From Dasypus novemcinctus (Eukaryota > Chordata > Mammalia > Cingulata > Dasypodidae): a stretch of 64,000 nucleotides of DNA. The notes beneath the pieces were generated by a model. It was not told the DNA's origin, did no database searches, and saw nothing but the letters and a program-made list of their open reading frames with translations. The stretch's first letter is position 1. The number at the start of each line of letters is the position of its first letter. The DNA is taken from assembly GCF_030445035.2 (NCBI RefSeq), contig NC_080683.1, positions 95,131,675-95,195,674 of the forward strand. The letters are read 5' to 3'. Shown piece after piece: positions 22,138-32,790 of the stretch. The position numbers were made by a program, and so were the translations under genes.

Positions 22138-22959
22138 TTTATCCTACATGTTTTGATATGTTGTGCTCTCATTTTCATTTGTCTTGAGATATTTACTGAT
22201 TTTCTTTGTACTTTCTTCTTTGACCCACTGATTGTTTGAGTATGCTGTTTAATTTCCATATATTTGTGAATTTTCCAGTTCTTTGCCTGATACTGATTTC
22301 CAGTTTCAGTCTCTTATGGTCAGAGAAAGTGCTTTGTATTATTTTATTCACTTTAAATTTATTGAGACTTGTTTTGTGACCGAGCATGTGTTCTACACTT
22401 AAGAATAATGCATATATTGCTGTTCTGGGATACAGTGTTCTACATGTGTCTGTTATGTCTAGTGTATTTATCATGTTATTCAAGTTCTCTCTTTCCTTAT
22501 TGGTCTTCTGTCTAAATGTGCTATCTATTGATGACAGTGGTAAAGTGAAGTTTCCAGTTATTATTGTAGATGTGCCTAGTTCTCCCATTAGTATTGTCAA
22601 TGTTTGTTCCATGGATTTGGGGACACCCTGGTTAGGTGCATAAATATTTATGATTGTTATTTCTTCTTGATTGATTGCCCCTTTAATTAATACACAGTCC
22701 CCTTCTTTGTCTCTTACAACAATTTTGCATTTAAAGTCTATTTTGTCTGATATTAGTACACCTACCCCAGTTCTTTTTTGGTTACTATTTGCATGGAATA
22801 TCTTTTCTCCAACCTTTTGCTATCAACCTAGTTGTGTCTTTGGGTCAAAGTGTGTCTCATGTAAGCAGCATATAGTTGGATCATGCTTTTTTATCCATTC
22901 TGCTAATCTGTGTCTTTTGATTGGGGAGAGTAATCCATTAACATTCAGTGTTATTACTC

Positions 22960-24200
22960 TAAAAGCAGTATTTATTTCAGCTATTTTATCCTTTGTTTTT
23001 TATATGACATATATTTTGTGCCTCTCTTTTTACTCTTTTAGTTACCTTTACTGATAAACTTCAGTTCTTCACACTACTCCAAGCCATTCTCTCCTATGTT
23101 TTCCTTTTAGCCTGCAGAACTCCCTTTAGTATTTCTTGCAGGGCATATTTCTTGTTAACAAACTCTCTTAGTTTTTGTTTATCTGTGAATATTTTAAACA
23201 CTCCCTCATTTTTGAAGAATAGTTTTGATGTGCAAAGAATTTTTGGCTGGCAGTTTTCTCTTACTTCCATGGTTTCTGATGGGAAATTGGCACTTTGCCT
23301 TTTGAAGATTCCTTGTATATGATCAGTCACTTTTCTCTTCTTGCTTCCTGAATTCTCTCTTTAGCTTTGTCATTTGACATTCTGATTAGCATGTATATTG
23401 GAGTATGTCTATTAGGATTTATTTTGTTTGTATTATGTTGTGTTTCTTGGACATGTCTATTTATGTCTTTCATAAAAGCTGGGAAATATTTGGACATTAT
23501 TTCCTCAAATATTCTTTCTGCTCCTTTTTCTTTTTCTTCTCCTTCTTGGATTTCCATGATGCATATGTTTGTTTGCTTTGTACTGTCATTCAAATCCCTG
23601 AGACACAGCTCATTTTTTTCCCATTCTTTTCTCTTTCTGTGAGATTTAGATTGTCCTGTGTTCTAGTTCACTGACTCTTTCTTCTACCTGTTCAAATCTT
23701 TTGTCATATGTTTCTAGTTTATTTTAAGTCTCTTCTATGTACCTTTCATCAACGTAATTTCTGTTATGTTTCTTTTTCTTCTTTTATTTTTTTCTTTATG
23801 CTCATACATTGTCTTCTTTTTATCATTTATCTCTTTAGCCATATTTTCCTTTAACTCCTTGAATTGATTTAGGATATTTGTTTGAACATCTTTCACTATC
23901 TGTTACAAGTTCTGCATCTCCTCTGAAGTTTTAATTTGTTTCCTTGACTGGGCCATATCTTCCTGTTTCTTAGTATGGCTTATAAATTTTTTTTGCTTAT
24001 GTCTGTGGAGTCATCTGATTATCTTGATGAGTTTACTCTGAAGGTCAGTTTCTCCCTCTTTATTGTTTATTGTTGATTTGCTTTGTTTAAGGCTCTTCTT
24101 TGATACTTAGTCTGCCTTATTCTAGAACTTTAATATAGCCTTGGATGCTATATTTTTCTCTTGGCCTCTGGAGCCCCAGAACAGTTTTTTTCAGACAGTT
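22960..24200 (-). pseudogene. L1 ORF1 relic and 5' UTR
   Basis: Upstream of the ORF2 relic the minus strand has the order of ORF1: an RNA-binding-like part (about 23330-23050) and a Lys/Glu-rich part (about 23600-23330) with EIMSKYFPAFMKDINRH and IQEARREK, then a long region rich in Glu/Lys codons expected for the coiled coil (23600-24000). Broken by stops. L1 ORF1 protein is an RNA chaperone that packages L1 RNA; this copy cannot make it. Confidence 0.6.
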
Positions 24201-25371
24201 CCTGCCTGCATAATGGCTGTTTTTGTGGAAGGACTGAGTCCTGGAGCTTCCTTCTCTGCCATCTTCCCCAGAAGTCCTTTCCAACATTTGTTATTGTCTT
24301 TTGCTTTTTATTATACCCTTTCTAGCAGGTGTGAAATGTCATCTCTTTGAAATTTCAATTTTTGATTCCCTAATGACTGATGTTGGGTATCTTTTTATGT
24401 ATTCATTAAATATTTGTATATATTCATTTGGTGAAATGTCTGTTCAATTCTTTGGCCATTTGTTTTCATTCTGTTGTCTTCCTATTACTGAGTTGTAAAA
24501 AGTCCTTTGTATATTCTGGATACATGTCCTTTAACAGGTATGTGTTTTATAAATATTTTCTCTTAGTATTCTACTTGTGTTTTAGTTTTCTTATGGTGCT
24601 TTTTTGAAATGCAAATGTTTTGCTTTTTCACAAAGTCTGAGTTATCAAATTTTTCTTTTAAGGACCATGATTTTGATGTCATGATGTCATGTCAAAGAAA
24701 TCCTTGTTTGTCCCAAGTCTTGAACATTTTCTCCTGTATGTTCTTCTGAAAGTTTTGTTTGTTTGTTTTAGAGCTTACATTTAAGTGTACGAACCACTTT
24801 GAGTTAATTTTTGTGTATGGTATATGGTAAGAGCTTAAGTCCATCTTTTTGTATGTGGATAACCAACATTCCCATTACCATTTGTTCAAAGACTATCTTT
24901 CCCCAACAAATTGTGTTGTCAATTTATTATATCGACCATAAACATAAGGATTTATTCCTGGATTTTCAATTCTATTTCATTGGTCTATGTATCTATCCTT
25001 CACCAGTACCACACTATCTTGATAATTGGTAATGTAGTAAGTTTTGTAAGTGAGATGTGAAAGCCCTCCAGTTATGTTCTTATATTGAAAAATTGTTTTC
25101 ACTATTCTGAGTATTTTTTATTTTAGGATCAGCTTGTAAGTGTCTGCACACAAAAAGTTGGAAAGAATTTTCATAGGGATTATATTGAATCTTTAGATAA
25201 ATTTGGGAAGTATTATCATCTTAGCAATATTAAGTCAAGACTTCCAATACATGAACATGAATGTCTTCACATTTTTTTAGATTTCCTTTTATTTCTTTCA
25301 ATAATATTTATAATTTATACTATTTTAAGCTCATATTTCTTTTATACAAAAATTTCCCTGAGTACTATATT

Positions 25372-25671
25372 TCTTTTTAATTAGAATATTTCTGGGTTTA
25401 CATAGAAACTATCCAGAGAGTAGAGATTCCCATATCCTTCCCCAATGGTTTCTATATTATTAAGATTTTGTATTAGTGTGTTACCTTTGTTACAATTGAT
25501 GAACATTATTATTATATTATTAACTATAATCCATAGTTTACATTAGGGTTCACTCTTTGTTTTGGACAGTTCTGCTCTGGAAACATGTATACAACCTAAA
25601 ATTACTTGTTTTTAACCACTTTCAAGTATCTAATTCAGTGTTCTTAACTATAGGCACTTTTTTCTTTTCTT
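25372..25671 (-). mobile_element. Truncated L1 3' UTR, antisense, within the older L1
   Basis: About 300 bases like the 3' UTR of the L1 at 19562: TTTTTAATTAGAATATTTC, GGTTTACATAGAAACTATCC, TGTTACAATTGATGAACATT, TAACTATAATCCATAGTTTA. The older L1 continues after the adjoining SINE at 25758. Confidence 0.6.
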
Positions 25672-25757
25672 TATTTTTTTTTAGGAGGTACCATGGATTA
25701 AACTGGCACCTCATAGATGTGAAGTATGCACTCAATCATTGAACTACAACCACTCCA
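25672..25757 (-). repeat. Short DAS-type SINE
   Basis: GGAGGTACCATGGATTAAAC at 25684-25703, a diverged middle, and CAACCACTCC at 25748-25757; T-run on the left. Antisense, older than most copies here by its divergence. Confidence 0.65.
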
Positions 25758-26415
25758 TTTTTTCTTTTTGATGCTCCTGTAAATAGAATTGTTTTCTTAA
25801 TTTCATTTTCATGTTCTCATGGTTACTACATGGAAATACTTGATTTTTGTATATTGATCTTGTATTCTCTGACCTTGCTGTACTTGTTTATTAGTCATAA
25901 CAGAGATTTTTGGGGATTCCTTTGTATCTTTTACATATCAATCATATAATGTTAACAGATTAAATTTACTTCTTTCTTTCTGTCTGAATACTTTTAATTT
26001 CTTTTTCTTGTTGATCGCACTTACTAGAACCTCCAGTACAACCTTGAGTGAAGAGTCAAGAGTAGATATTCTTTGCTTTTTTTCTGACCATGGGTGGGGG
26101 GAGGAGAGAGGGAACATTCAGTCTTTCAGTTTTAAGTATAATATTCACTACAGGCTTTTTGTAGATGTTCTCTCAGATTGAGGAAAATTTGTTCCTAATC
26201 CAAGTCTGTTGATGTTTTTATTTTGAATAGGTATTGGATTTCATCAAATGCTTGTATGTTTTTGTCCTTTATTCTATTAATCTGGTGTATAATATTAATT
26301 GAGTTGCAGATGTCAAATCTTGTATTCCTGGGATAAATCCTACTTGATCATGGTGTATAATTCTTTCTACATGTTGTTAGATTTGGCTTGCTAAGGTTTT
26401 TTTGAGGATTAACAA

Positions 26416-28045
26416 TATCCAATCAATAATAGACCTGGAACTGGGATTGGATTTCTTTGACTCCAATTTCCACTATGCTACTCACTGAGAAGTACAGTAA
26501 ACAAATTCAACATGAGTTATTACAATTTTATCTCAAAATTTGTATCAATATTTTTTTGTGAATGAAACTGTCTAGAGGAAGAGGATATTGAAGTCATTGG
26601 TTAAAAATGGCAAATAGAGTTTATATAAGACACTTTCTCCTTTATTCACAGATAATTGATAACTATATTTGAAGTAGTGAGAGTTTCTGAGGTATCATCC
26701 ATAGAATTTTTTTGTTAATGTTTCTGGACATTGAAATAATCTTGACCCATTTACAGGAAACTGATAATTCTGACTTAGTGCCTTTACTGTTGAAAGAGAT
26801 TTTCTATGCTTTTGGAAATGGAACACTTTGCAAATAATACTTAGAAATTTAGCACCTATCAAAATGTAGTCTGGCCCTGCAAAATTAGACCTTATCAACA
26901 ACTAACACTGCCAATAACCTACTCTAACTCTCCATCTTTATTATCAGGAAAGGTCATTTATAAACCTACAAGCAGTATTCTGAGTTTTCTCCAAAGGAAT
27001 GTTTGCAAAACACATAACAAAAATATTACTGAAAAATACAGAAAAGGTATGTAAAATATATGAACAGTCTTTGAGACCTGCTGTCTATTGTCTGTTCCCC
27101 TGTTTAATGCATATTTTTCATATCCACTAATGCCATCTACAGACATTCTTTATTGATGAAGGGTGCACACTGAAGTACCGCGCTTTGATCTCCCAATTCT
27201 TTTATACATTACTTGGATGTAAATTTAACGACCTACCCATTCTCTTTCCTTCTCCCATCCACAAATTTCCCATAAACGTTGTTTTCTTCTCCCCTGTATG
27301 AGTTCAATTATGTGTATCAAAACTCTGAAGTTCGATTATTTTAGGTGTCATATGTTTAGTAGTGCATGTTGAGTAGATTCAATGAAACTTAAGAGAAAAA
27401 GAAAAAGATTAAGAGAATGACACAAGGAAAGCATATGGGCCACTGGGCATTTGCAGCAGCACAAGCAATTCCAGGCAACTGTCCAACAATTTGGGGAGGA
27501 TCATCAGTCACTTTTGGAGCGTGACTCTGAAGCTTTCAGCCAATATAATACACAGGTGCAGTCAATGCTAAGAAGATTAGTTAAAATGCCAGGTGACTTT
27601 GAGGTCTGAAACACAAGTCAAACTCTCTTCTTCCCTACATGAGTGGAAATGTTTTAAAAATGAACAATATTAAAGAAGATGTAGCTGAAAATCAGATAAT
27701 GCTTTCTTTGGGAATTCAACAGAACTAGCATGTGTTTTTTAAGAGAAACTCTGGTGATGTAAGAAAGTGTAAGTTTTGCAAAAGCATTGTGCCACTAACC
27801 ATGACTGGCCAGAAAGAGGTAGACTGAGCAGTAACTATGACCCTGAACGCCCCCATACACCCCTAAAAAACTGTATATCTGTGACGTATTACTTTTACCC
27901 TCTTTCCTCTCTGTCAGATGTGGAGGAGGGATTCTGAGGCCAAAGAGACAGGTAAGATCCTTGGAGCAGAAAAAAGAGAAATAGACCTTCTCCATATCTT
28001 GTCTTTGCTGAATTCCATGTCAGAACACTATTATAACTACAGCAA
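26416..28045. other. No gene recognised
   Basis: Unique-looking sequence between the L1 territory and the DAS SINE. Includes the possible coding-derived relic at 27400-27780, described separately. Confidence 0.4.
27400..27780 (+). pseudogene. Possible coding-derived relic, family not recognised
   Basis: A plus-strand frame (about 27422-27608) reads QFQATVQQFGEDHQSLLERD then EAFSQYNTQVQSMLRRLVK, helical and coiled-coil-like. After the TGA near 27606, a second frame gives LLPYMSGNVLKMNNIKEDVAEN. This looks like a protein-coding text with a frameshift, as in a processed pseudogene, but I do not recognise the parent, see no poly(A) or target duplication, and chance is possible. A TGA at about 27419 precedes it. 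Confidence 0.25.
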
Positions 28046-28376
28046 TTTTTTTAAAGATTTATTTTATTTATTTCTTCCCACCCCCTGGATGTTTTGCACT
28101 TGCTGAAAATGGGACCTCTGATTCGGGAGGGAGGCACCTAATCACTTTAGCCAACCTCCACTCCCTTCTTTGTTGAGTCTCTCCTTATGCTTTTCCTCTC
28201 TATGTCTCTTGTTGTGTCATCTTGTTGCGTCAGCTTGCTGTGTCTGCTCGTTGTGCCTGCCTGTCATGCCTGCCTGTCATGTCAGCTCGCTGTCTTCTTT
28301 AGGAGGCACTGGGAACTGAGCCAGGGACCTCCCAAGTGTTGGTGGGAGCTCAGTCGCTTGAGCAACATCCTCTTCT
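28046..28376 (-). repeat. Long DAS-type SINE, two tRNA-like units
   Basis: Antisense composite: T-run and AAAGATTTATTTTATTTATT tail at 28050-28075, a first tRNA-like remnant ending CTCCACTCCC (about 28105-28165), a TGTCTGCTCGTTGTGCCTGC repeat-like middle (28180-28300), and a second tRNA-like unit from GGAGGCACTGGGAACTGAGC (28303) to CATCCTCTTC (28376). Flanks AACTACAGC / GACTACTGC give only a weak target duplication. Confidence 0.8.
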
Positions 28377-28379
28377 GAC

Positions 28380-29744
28380 TACTGCCCTTTTGACACGTTT
28401 ATTCTCAAAGGCTGTTTGCGACTTCTTAGGAGATAAACTGGAGCACAGAGTCAGGGTGGGAGGGATGAAAGGAGATCTGATGTTGTATCTGCTTTACAAG
28501 ATGAAATAAAAACATAAGCCTGTAAACTGCTTTGAAGCCTTTTCTTACCAACAGGACAGAACTTTTTCTCTCCATCTGTTTCTTTCTCAACCTGGTTTTC
28601 TTTTTTCCTGATTAAGTGGAGACTCAGATCATTTGTATTCAGTAGTCCCTCTAGAGAAATGACCAGGCACAAATGCAGACATTGAAGTGCAGGCATAGCA
28701 CCAGGTGTGACTTGCCAAAAACATTCAAAGGGAAGCAAGTCAAATGTGAAGGACGAGGGCACTGAAGCAGCCAGTCATTCAAGGCAGACACCTGAAATTA
28801 CCATAAATGTTGTTTCAAAAGAGAGACTCCTACCATGATTTGCTGCCAAGTTCAGCTGAAGTGCATTTTATTCACGTTCCTATGTTTGGTGGGTCCCCCA
28901 AGGGCAAATTCATTGTGAGCTTTGGAATTTTAATGTCAGGAGGTTACAGGTCTTGGCCCTGTTGGTAACAATTCTTCAGAGTGTCTGGGGCAACTTTGAG
29001 GTGGAAAACATGAAAATAAAAGGTTGTTAAGAAATAATGGGACAACAGGTTAATTATAAAAGGGAAAATGTTGTAATTTGGATTAATTCTTATAGAAAAA
29101 GACCTCAGGGGTATTCAGGTTTATGTAACTAGGCTTTTATATAAATTGAAATATAGACTAAAGAGGTTTTCTGGATACCTATTTTGTCAGGTTTTTGATG
29201 ATTAAAAAAATACGTCAGGACCCCCCATATTAAACATACTTCTGAACTAAACAATGAATCTCATCTCCTTTTTATTCCCACATCTTCCTTCCCCCCTGTT
29301 AACTGAAATGGTTTATTCCTTTCCTGAGCGTTATGTCCTCCCCAACCCCCTTTCTGTGGTAAATCCTATCACAACTCTTCTTACTTGCTCATTTCCAGTA
29401 CATTTGGATTCAGTGGCTGTATTTGGAAGCCTTTGTGTAAACAAAGTTACCTATTAAACATATTCAGGGCATAATTCTGCATATTGTAGAAATGGAACAA
29501 TTAAAATGCACATCATATTTTGCTGTAAGATCCCTATCCTGGCGTTCTACATAAATGAACATGTGAAAAATATGTCTTTTCAGAGTCAATTATTAATTGG
29601 GATCTGGACCAATGGATACAGGAGATGTCTGGGGCAGGGGGTCAGTGTCCTTTGGTAGAAAGGTCTGGTTCAGGTCTAAGAACCCTGTGTCGGTTAAGTA
29701 GGGGTTTTCCTTTTGGGGTCCTCCGCTCACACGTATCACTGAAG
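28380..29744. other. No gene recognised
   Basis: Last intergenic stretch before the promoter. No repeat is clear to me and no ORF beyond about 100 codons. Could hold upstream regulatory DNA of SLC35F1; nothing specific is visible. Confidence 0.4.
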
Positions 29745-29905
29745 GAGATGCCAGCGTCATTTAACTCTTACAACAGCCCTGGAAGAAAACAGCGAGTAAC
29801 CCGGTTGCACAGAGGAGAAAGTGTCACAATTTAAGTAAATTGCTTAGAGTCACTCTGCTGGTAAGTTTCAGAGGCGCGACTGAAACTCTAATCTGCCTAC
29901 TTTCC
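29745..29905 (-). repeat. MIR SINE, antisense
   Basis: Complement of MIR: TCATTTAACTCTTACAACAG near 29758, GCACAGAGGAGAAAGTG near 29807, AAATTGCTTAGAGTCACTCT near 29839, GGCGCGACTGAAACTCTAAT near 29873. Confidence 0.7.
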
Positions 29906-30762
29906 TTTCACAGGGTACTACACTTTCCTAAACAGAGACGTTTTGAATGGGTCTGATATGCTTTCTCCAGTTCCCAGAATCAGTTCTTTGTGTGAAGTTG
30001 CTTCTCCCTTTTCCTCAAAGCCCGGTATGGCGAGTGTAGGTGTAGCATTGAGGATATTCGAGTTTGGACCTGTGGTGCTGAATCCTGCGGCGCTCTGGCA
30101 GGAGCGAGGTATTCCCTCTGGGCAACTGGGGAGAGAGGACCTAGCCTCATTCCCACCCGGAAAAAAAAAAAAAATCACCCAGTCGGTGGTCCTCTTCTAG
30201 CCTGGGGAGAAGAGGAGCAGGGGCCCTAAAGCCCCTCGCGCGCGCCCTCTGGCGAGAGCAGAGCGCACAGCCCCCGCTCTCGCCCCCCTCCGCCGCCGCC
30301 GCGGCGCCCCCGCCCGGCTCGCCCGGTTCATTCTCGGTCTCTCACTCCCGGAGACACAGACGGCAGCTTTCCGAGTGAGCGGGGGACGCGCTGAGGCGTC
30401 GCCAGCACAACTGCCGCCGCTCGCCCGGAGAAGACCTGGGCTCGGTCGGGGACAGGAGGAGCCCCCTCCCTCGTCCTCGCGGGTGTCCTCCGAGCAGCCC
30501 CGCCGCCCAGCGCCCCCGCGCGACTCCCTCCGCGACCACTTCGCGGGGCGTGCCAGGACTTGGGGGACGCTGCTCGGGAAGAGCCAGGGCGGGAGGCGGC
30601 AGCGGCGGTCCCGCGGCGAGGGTGCGCACCGTGGGGCTGGAGAGGAGCGAGGGTCGGGCTGGGCGGCGGCGGCGGCAATAGTCGCGGGCGCCTCCCTGCC
30701 TCCCCCGGCCGCGGCCGCGGGCCGGCTGCTCTGCGCGTTCTCGGGCCCCGAGCGGGCGCACG

Positions 30763-30783
30763 ATGCGCCCGGCCGCCTTCTGA
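30763..30783 (+). promoter_or_regulatory. Upstream ORF in the SLC35F1 5' UTR
   Basis: ATG at 30763 opens a six-codon frame (MRPAAF) that stops with TGA at 30781-30783, 28 bases before the SLC35F1 ATG and in a different frame. It has A at -3, a good initiation context, arguably better than that of the main ATG. The ATG sits at the loop edge of a perfect 7-bp hairpin (30754-30760 with 30764-30770). Short uORFs this close to a start codon usually lower translation or make it depend on leaky scanning or reinitiation; that role is inferred. It matters only if transcription begins upstream of it. Confidence 0.6.
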
Positions 30784-30811
30784 TCGCCGCCGCGCCGCCG
30801 CCTCCGCCGCG

Positions 30812-30987
30812 ATGATCCCCCCCGAGCCGCCGCCGCAGCAGCTGCAGCCCCCGCCGCCGCCGGCGCCGCCGAACCATGTGGTGACCACCATCGAGAACCT
30901 GCCGGCCGAGGGCAGCGGCGGCGGCGGGAGCCTGTCCGCCTCCTCCCGGGCCGGCGTGCGCCAGAGGATCCGCAAAGTGCTGAACAG
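30812..30987 (+). CDS. SLC35F1: SLC35F1, first coding exon (N-terminus only)
   Basis: Encodes 58 whole codons plus two bases of a split Arg codon, then stops at a consensus donor (CAG|GTGAGC, GT at 30988). The peptide begins MIPPEPPPQQ, runs through a proline-rich tract (residues 3-20), a conserved-looking NHVVTTIENLPAEG segment (21-34), a Gly/Ser linker, and a basic end (QRIRKVLNR, 51-59). From memory this matches human SLC35F1 from residue 20 or so onward, with more prolines in the first 20 residues. SLC35F1 belongs to the solute carrier 35 / drug-metabolite transporter superfamily with about ten membrane segments; its substrate is not established and it has been placed on recycling endosomes in neurons. 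This exon covers only the cytosolic tail before the first membrane segment. ATG 30812 has G at -3. No TATA box; the exon lies in a CpG island. Exon 2 is not in the window. Confidence 0.92.
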
Positions 30988-32599
30988 GTGAGCGGCGGCG
31001 GCGCGCTGGCCGAGGGCGCGGGGCGGGGGCTGCGGGCGTCGGGCCGGGCTCTCCTTCGCCCCCCGTGCGGCTCCGAGACCCTTTGGGGCAGAGGGTCCGG
31101 TCCGGGGAGAAGCAGGAGAGCGGACGAAGGCGCGCTCCGCGCTGACCGAGAGGGCGCGGGTGTTGTCCCCGCTGGCCGCCGCAGCTTTGTCCCGGCGCCG
31201 GGAGCCCCGAAGCGCCGGAGCTGCCGGCAGGTCCGAGGCGGGAGTTCGGGGAGAGGCGGGTCTTGAGGACCCAGCTGTCCCGTGTGTCTCCGCACTCGCG
31301 CACGCAGGTCGCCTCACTTCCCTCTTCCACCCGCACCCCAGCTTCGCGCCACGGGCTCCGCGGGGAGAGCGCTGGGGCGGACGCGGCCAGGCGCCGGGCG
31401 GCGGAGGTGGCGTGGAAGTGGCCGGCCTCGGGCTGCCGGCCGCCGGGCCCCGGCCTCCCCGACCCCCTTGCCGGCGGGAGAGGGATGCATTTCTCCTGCC
31501 GGTCGCTCCCGTCGCCGCTCCTGCTCTTCCCGGCCGGGAGCAGGGAAGGGAGTCCGGAGGCCTGGATCAGTCCCATGCAAAGTGCAAGAAGGCTTCGGGA
31601 AGGGTGTGAGAAGGAGGCGCCAGGTTATTCCAGACCCGCTAAAGCCATCGGAGGCGAACGCCGATCGCCCGAGCTTGCAGTGCTGGAATCTGCGCAGTGG
31701 ATCGATCAAGGACAGGGACGTTTTAGGGTGAGGACCCGGTGACCGTGAAGATGGGGGCTCCCCTGGCATCCCTGACTCGATTGTAATGTGAAAGAGACTT
31801 CCACTTAAGTAACTTGAAATGAGCTGCCACGTAGAAAGAAAGGAAGAAAAAAAGAGAAAGAAAAGAAAAATCATATAGAGAGAATGGATTTTGTGTGTGT
31901 TTTATTTGGATGAGTGTATGCTTTTCGGTACATCTACACTTCCCGTCGCTCTGATCATACAGGTTTCTGTGTTGCACGATTTTGGGTAACTCAGATCCCC
32001 CCCTAGGAATTCATATCGAATTGTCTGGGACTTAAAGTTCTAGTGGGAGCACAAATATGTACAGAAATAGAGAGTTGAAAATATCTTCATTTTGGGGGTG
32101 TGATTTAAATTAGTTATATCAAAAGCCAAACCATTCAAGACTCTCCCGTGAAGACAATGTGTATTGACTTACTTGTAGGTACTTCTGTATGTTTCCATTT
32201 ATTATCAAACAAGAAGAAATTCATTCTGAAGTAAGACATGAATTAGAAAGTCAAGCCTTTACTTTCCTTTGATTTGTAGTCCAGAACAACACTTTCTAAA
32301 AATATTACATTGAAGAGATAATGAGCAGAATAAATCAAGATGCTGCATCAGTACATAGTACGCGTGTTTCCTATTCTTTATGGACACCTTTTATTATTTT
32401 TAAGGTATAAATATAAATGCCTTGACATTGGCTCTTTAAATTTTTAAGCAGAATATGCTTTTAATTATTAATTTCCCTCATCAAACTAGAAAACTCTTAC
32501 TCATTTATTGCTGCCTAATTCTAAGTTATTATGGACTCTGTGCAGGTTATTCCTTGTCATGTAATGAGTCTTAGAGTCCAGAATAACAAGATAACTGAG

Positions 32600-32790
32600 C
32601 TAGGAGCAAGGGGTCTTGAGCTATCACTGCCACTAACTAGCCATGTGATTTAGCCCATCATTTCCTTGGGTTTTGGTTACCTCACTGGAAAATGTGTTTT
32701 ATGATATTGTTTTACCTCCTTTGCAATGATTTTGAGATTTGATGAGTAATACTGAAGAGCACACCTGGGAAAATATAAAGCTGCACACAT
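32600..32790 (+). repeat. MIR SINE
   Basis: Sense MIR: CACTGCCACTAACTAGCCAT near 32626 followed by GTGATTTAGCCCATC, ACCTCACTGGAAAATG near 32680, and a GAGATTTGATGAGTAATACT element near 32731. Confidence 0.65.

Larger units (their letters stand above)
20190..22950 (-). pseudogene. L1 ORF2 relic (endonuclease and C-terminus; RT core absent)
   Basis: Minus-strand translation gives blocks of L1 ORF2 in the right order. The endonuclease lies at 22612-22193: the SDH catalytic motif is kept (FSDHKRLKLEI), but the GDFN motif has become GNFT, losing key Asp and Asn. A linker ends in DKSLAKLIKTR (about 21690-21635). After the junction comes post-RT sequence (IKDLYTENYK, about 21627-21598), then WFWENWISICK near 21140, SLAIREMQIQITMRYHF near 20660, the Cys/His segment HHCWWKYK with its last Cys changed (near 20550), and STDEWINK near 20330. 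The ~450-500 residues normally between linker and post-RT block, with the FADD site, are missing. Stops and frameshifts elsewhere. Confidence 0.8.
19546..24292 (-). mobile_element. LINE-1, 4.7 kb, antisense, RT core deleted
   Basis: Element 19562-24276. Its 3' UTR is at the left (19562-20190, GAGAAGTTGTGAGTTTATAA in complement) and its 5' end at the right, where the minus strand begins near GACTTCTGGGGAAGATGGC, an L1-like start. Flanks form an imperfect duplication (19546-19561 and 24277-24292, 13 of 16 alike). The interrupted target is an older L1, whose reading resumes at once on the right. Two short DAS SINEs sit inside. ORF1 and ORF2 relics are described separately. The RT core is missing near 21630, so it could not move by itself. 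Confidence 0.82.
24277..26415 (-). mobile_element. Older L1, antisense, continuation
   Basis: Resumes the older L1 interrupted at 19561 (CAACATTTGTTATTGTCTTT, then AGCAGGTGTGAAATGTCATC near 24325). Further landmarks: CAATTCTTTGGCCATTTG near 24446, GTCCTTTGTATATTCTGGA near 24501, and, near the RT region, TGTCCTTTATTCTATTAATC near 26264. It is itself interrupted at about 25375-25757. Confidence 0.72.
30180..31740 (+). promoter_or_regulatory. SLC35F1: CpG-island promoter of SLC35F1
   Basis: An abrupt change from AT-rich DNA to dense CpG begins just after the A-run near 30165 and fades by about 31740. It contains CCG/CGG runs, a NotI-type GCGGCCGC core near 30710, a GC box (complement of GGGCGGGG) near 30307-30315, another GC box near 31018-31029, and no TATA or CCAAT box near the likely start region. 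This is the usual architecture of a dispersed-start, Sp1-type vertebrate promoter. It includes the 5' UTR, exon 1 and the first ~750 bases of intron 1. The transcription start cannot be placed exactly from sequence alone; the 5' UTR probably begins somewhere in 30200-30600. Confidence 0.88.

Noticed and set aside
22193-22612. 139-codon minus-strand frame as a host gene
   Set aside because: It is the endonuclease region of a LINE-1 ORF2, with the GDFN motif degraded.
30560-30811. In-frame extension of the SLC35F1 reading frame upstream of ATG 30812
   Set aside because: The frame stays open for more than 80 codons but I see no upstream in-frame ATG in it; the apparent start at 30560 is TTG. 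The 30812 ATG gives the N-terminus expected for the family.
30197-31576. 459-codon open frame on the minus strand across the SLC35F1 promoter, and several other 90-330-codon frames on both strands
   Set aside because: CpG islands lack stop codons by composition. The peptides are Ala/Arg/Pro/Gly low-complexity and no domain is seen. Only the frame of the SLC35F1 exon has a recognisable protein.
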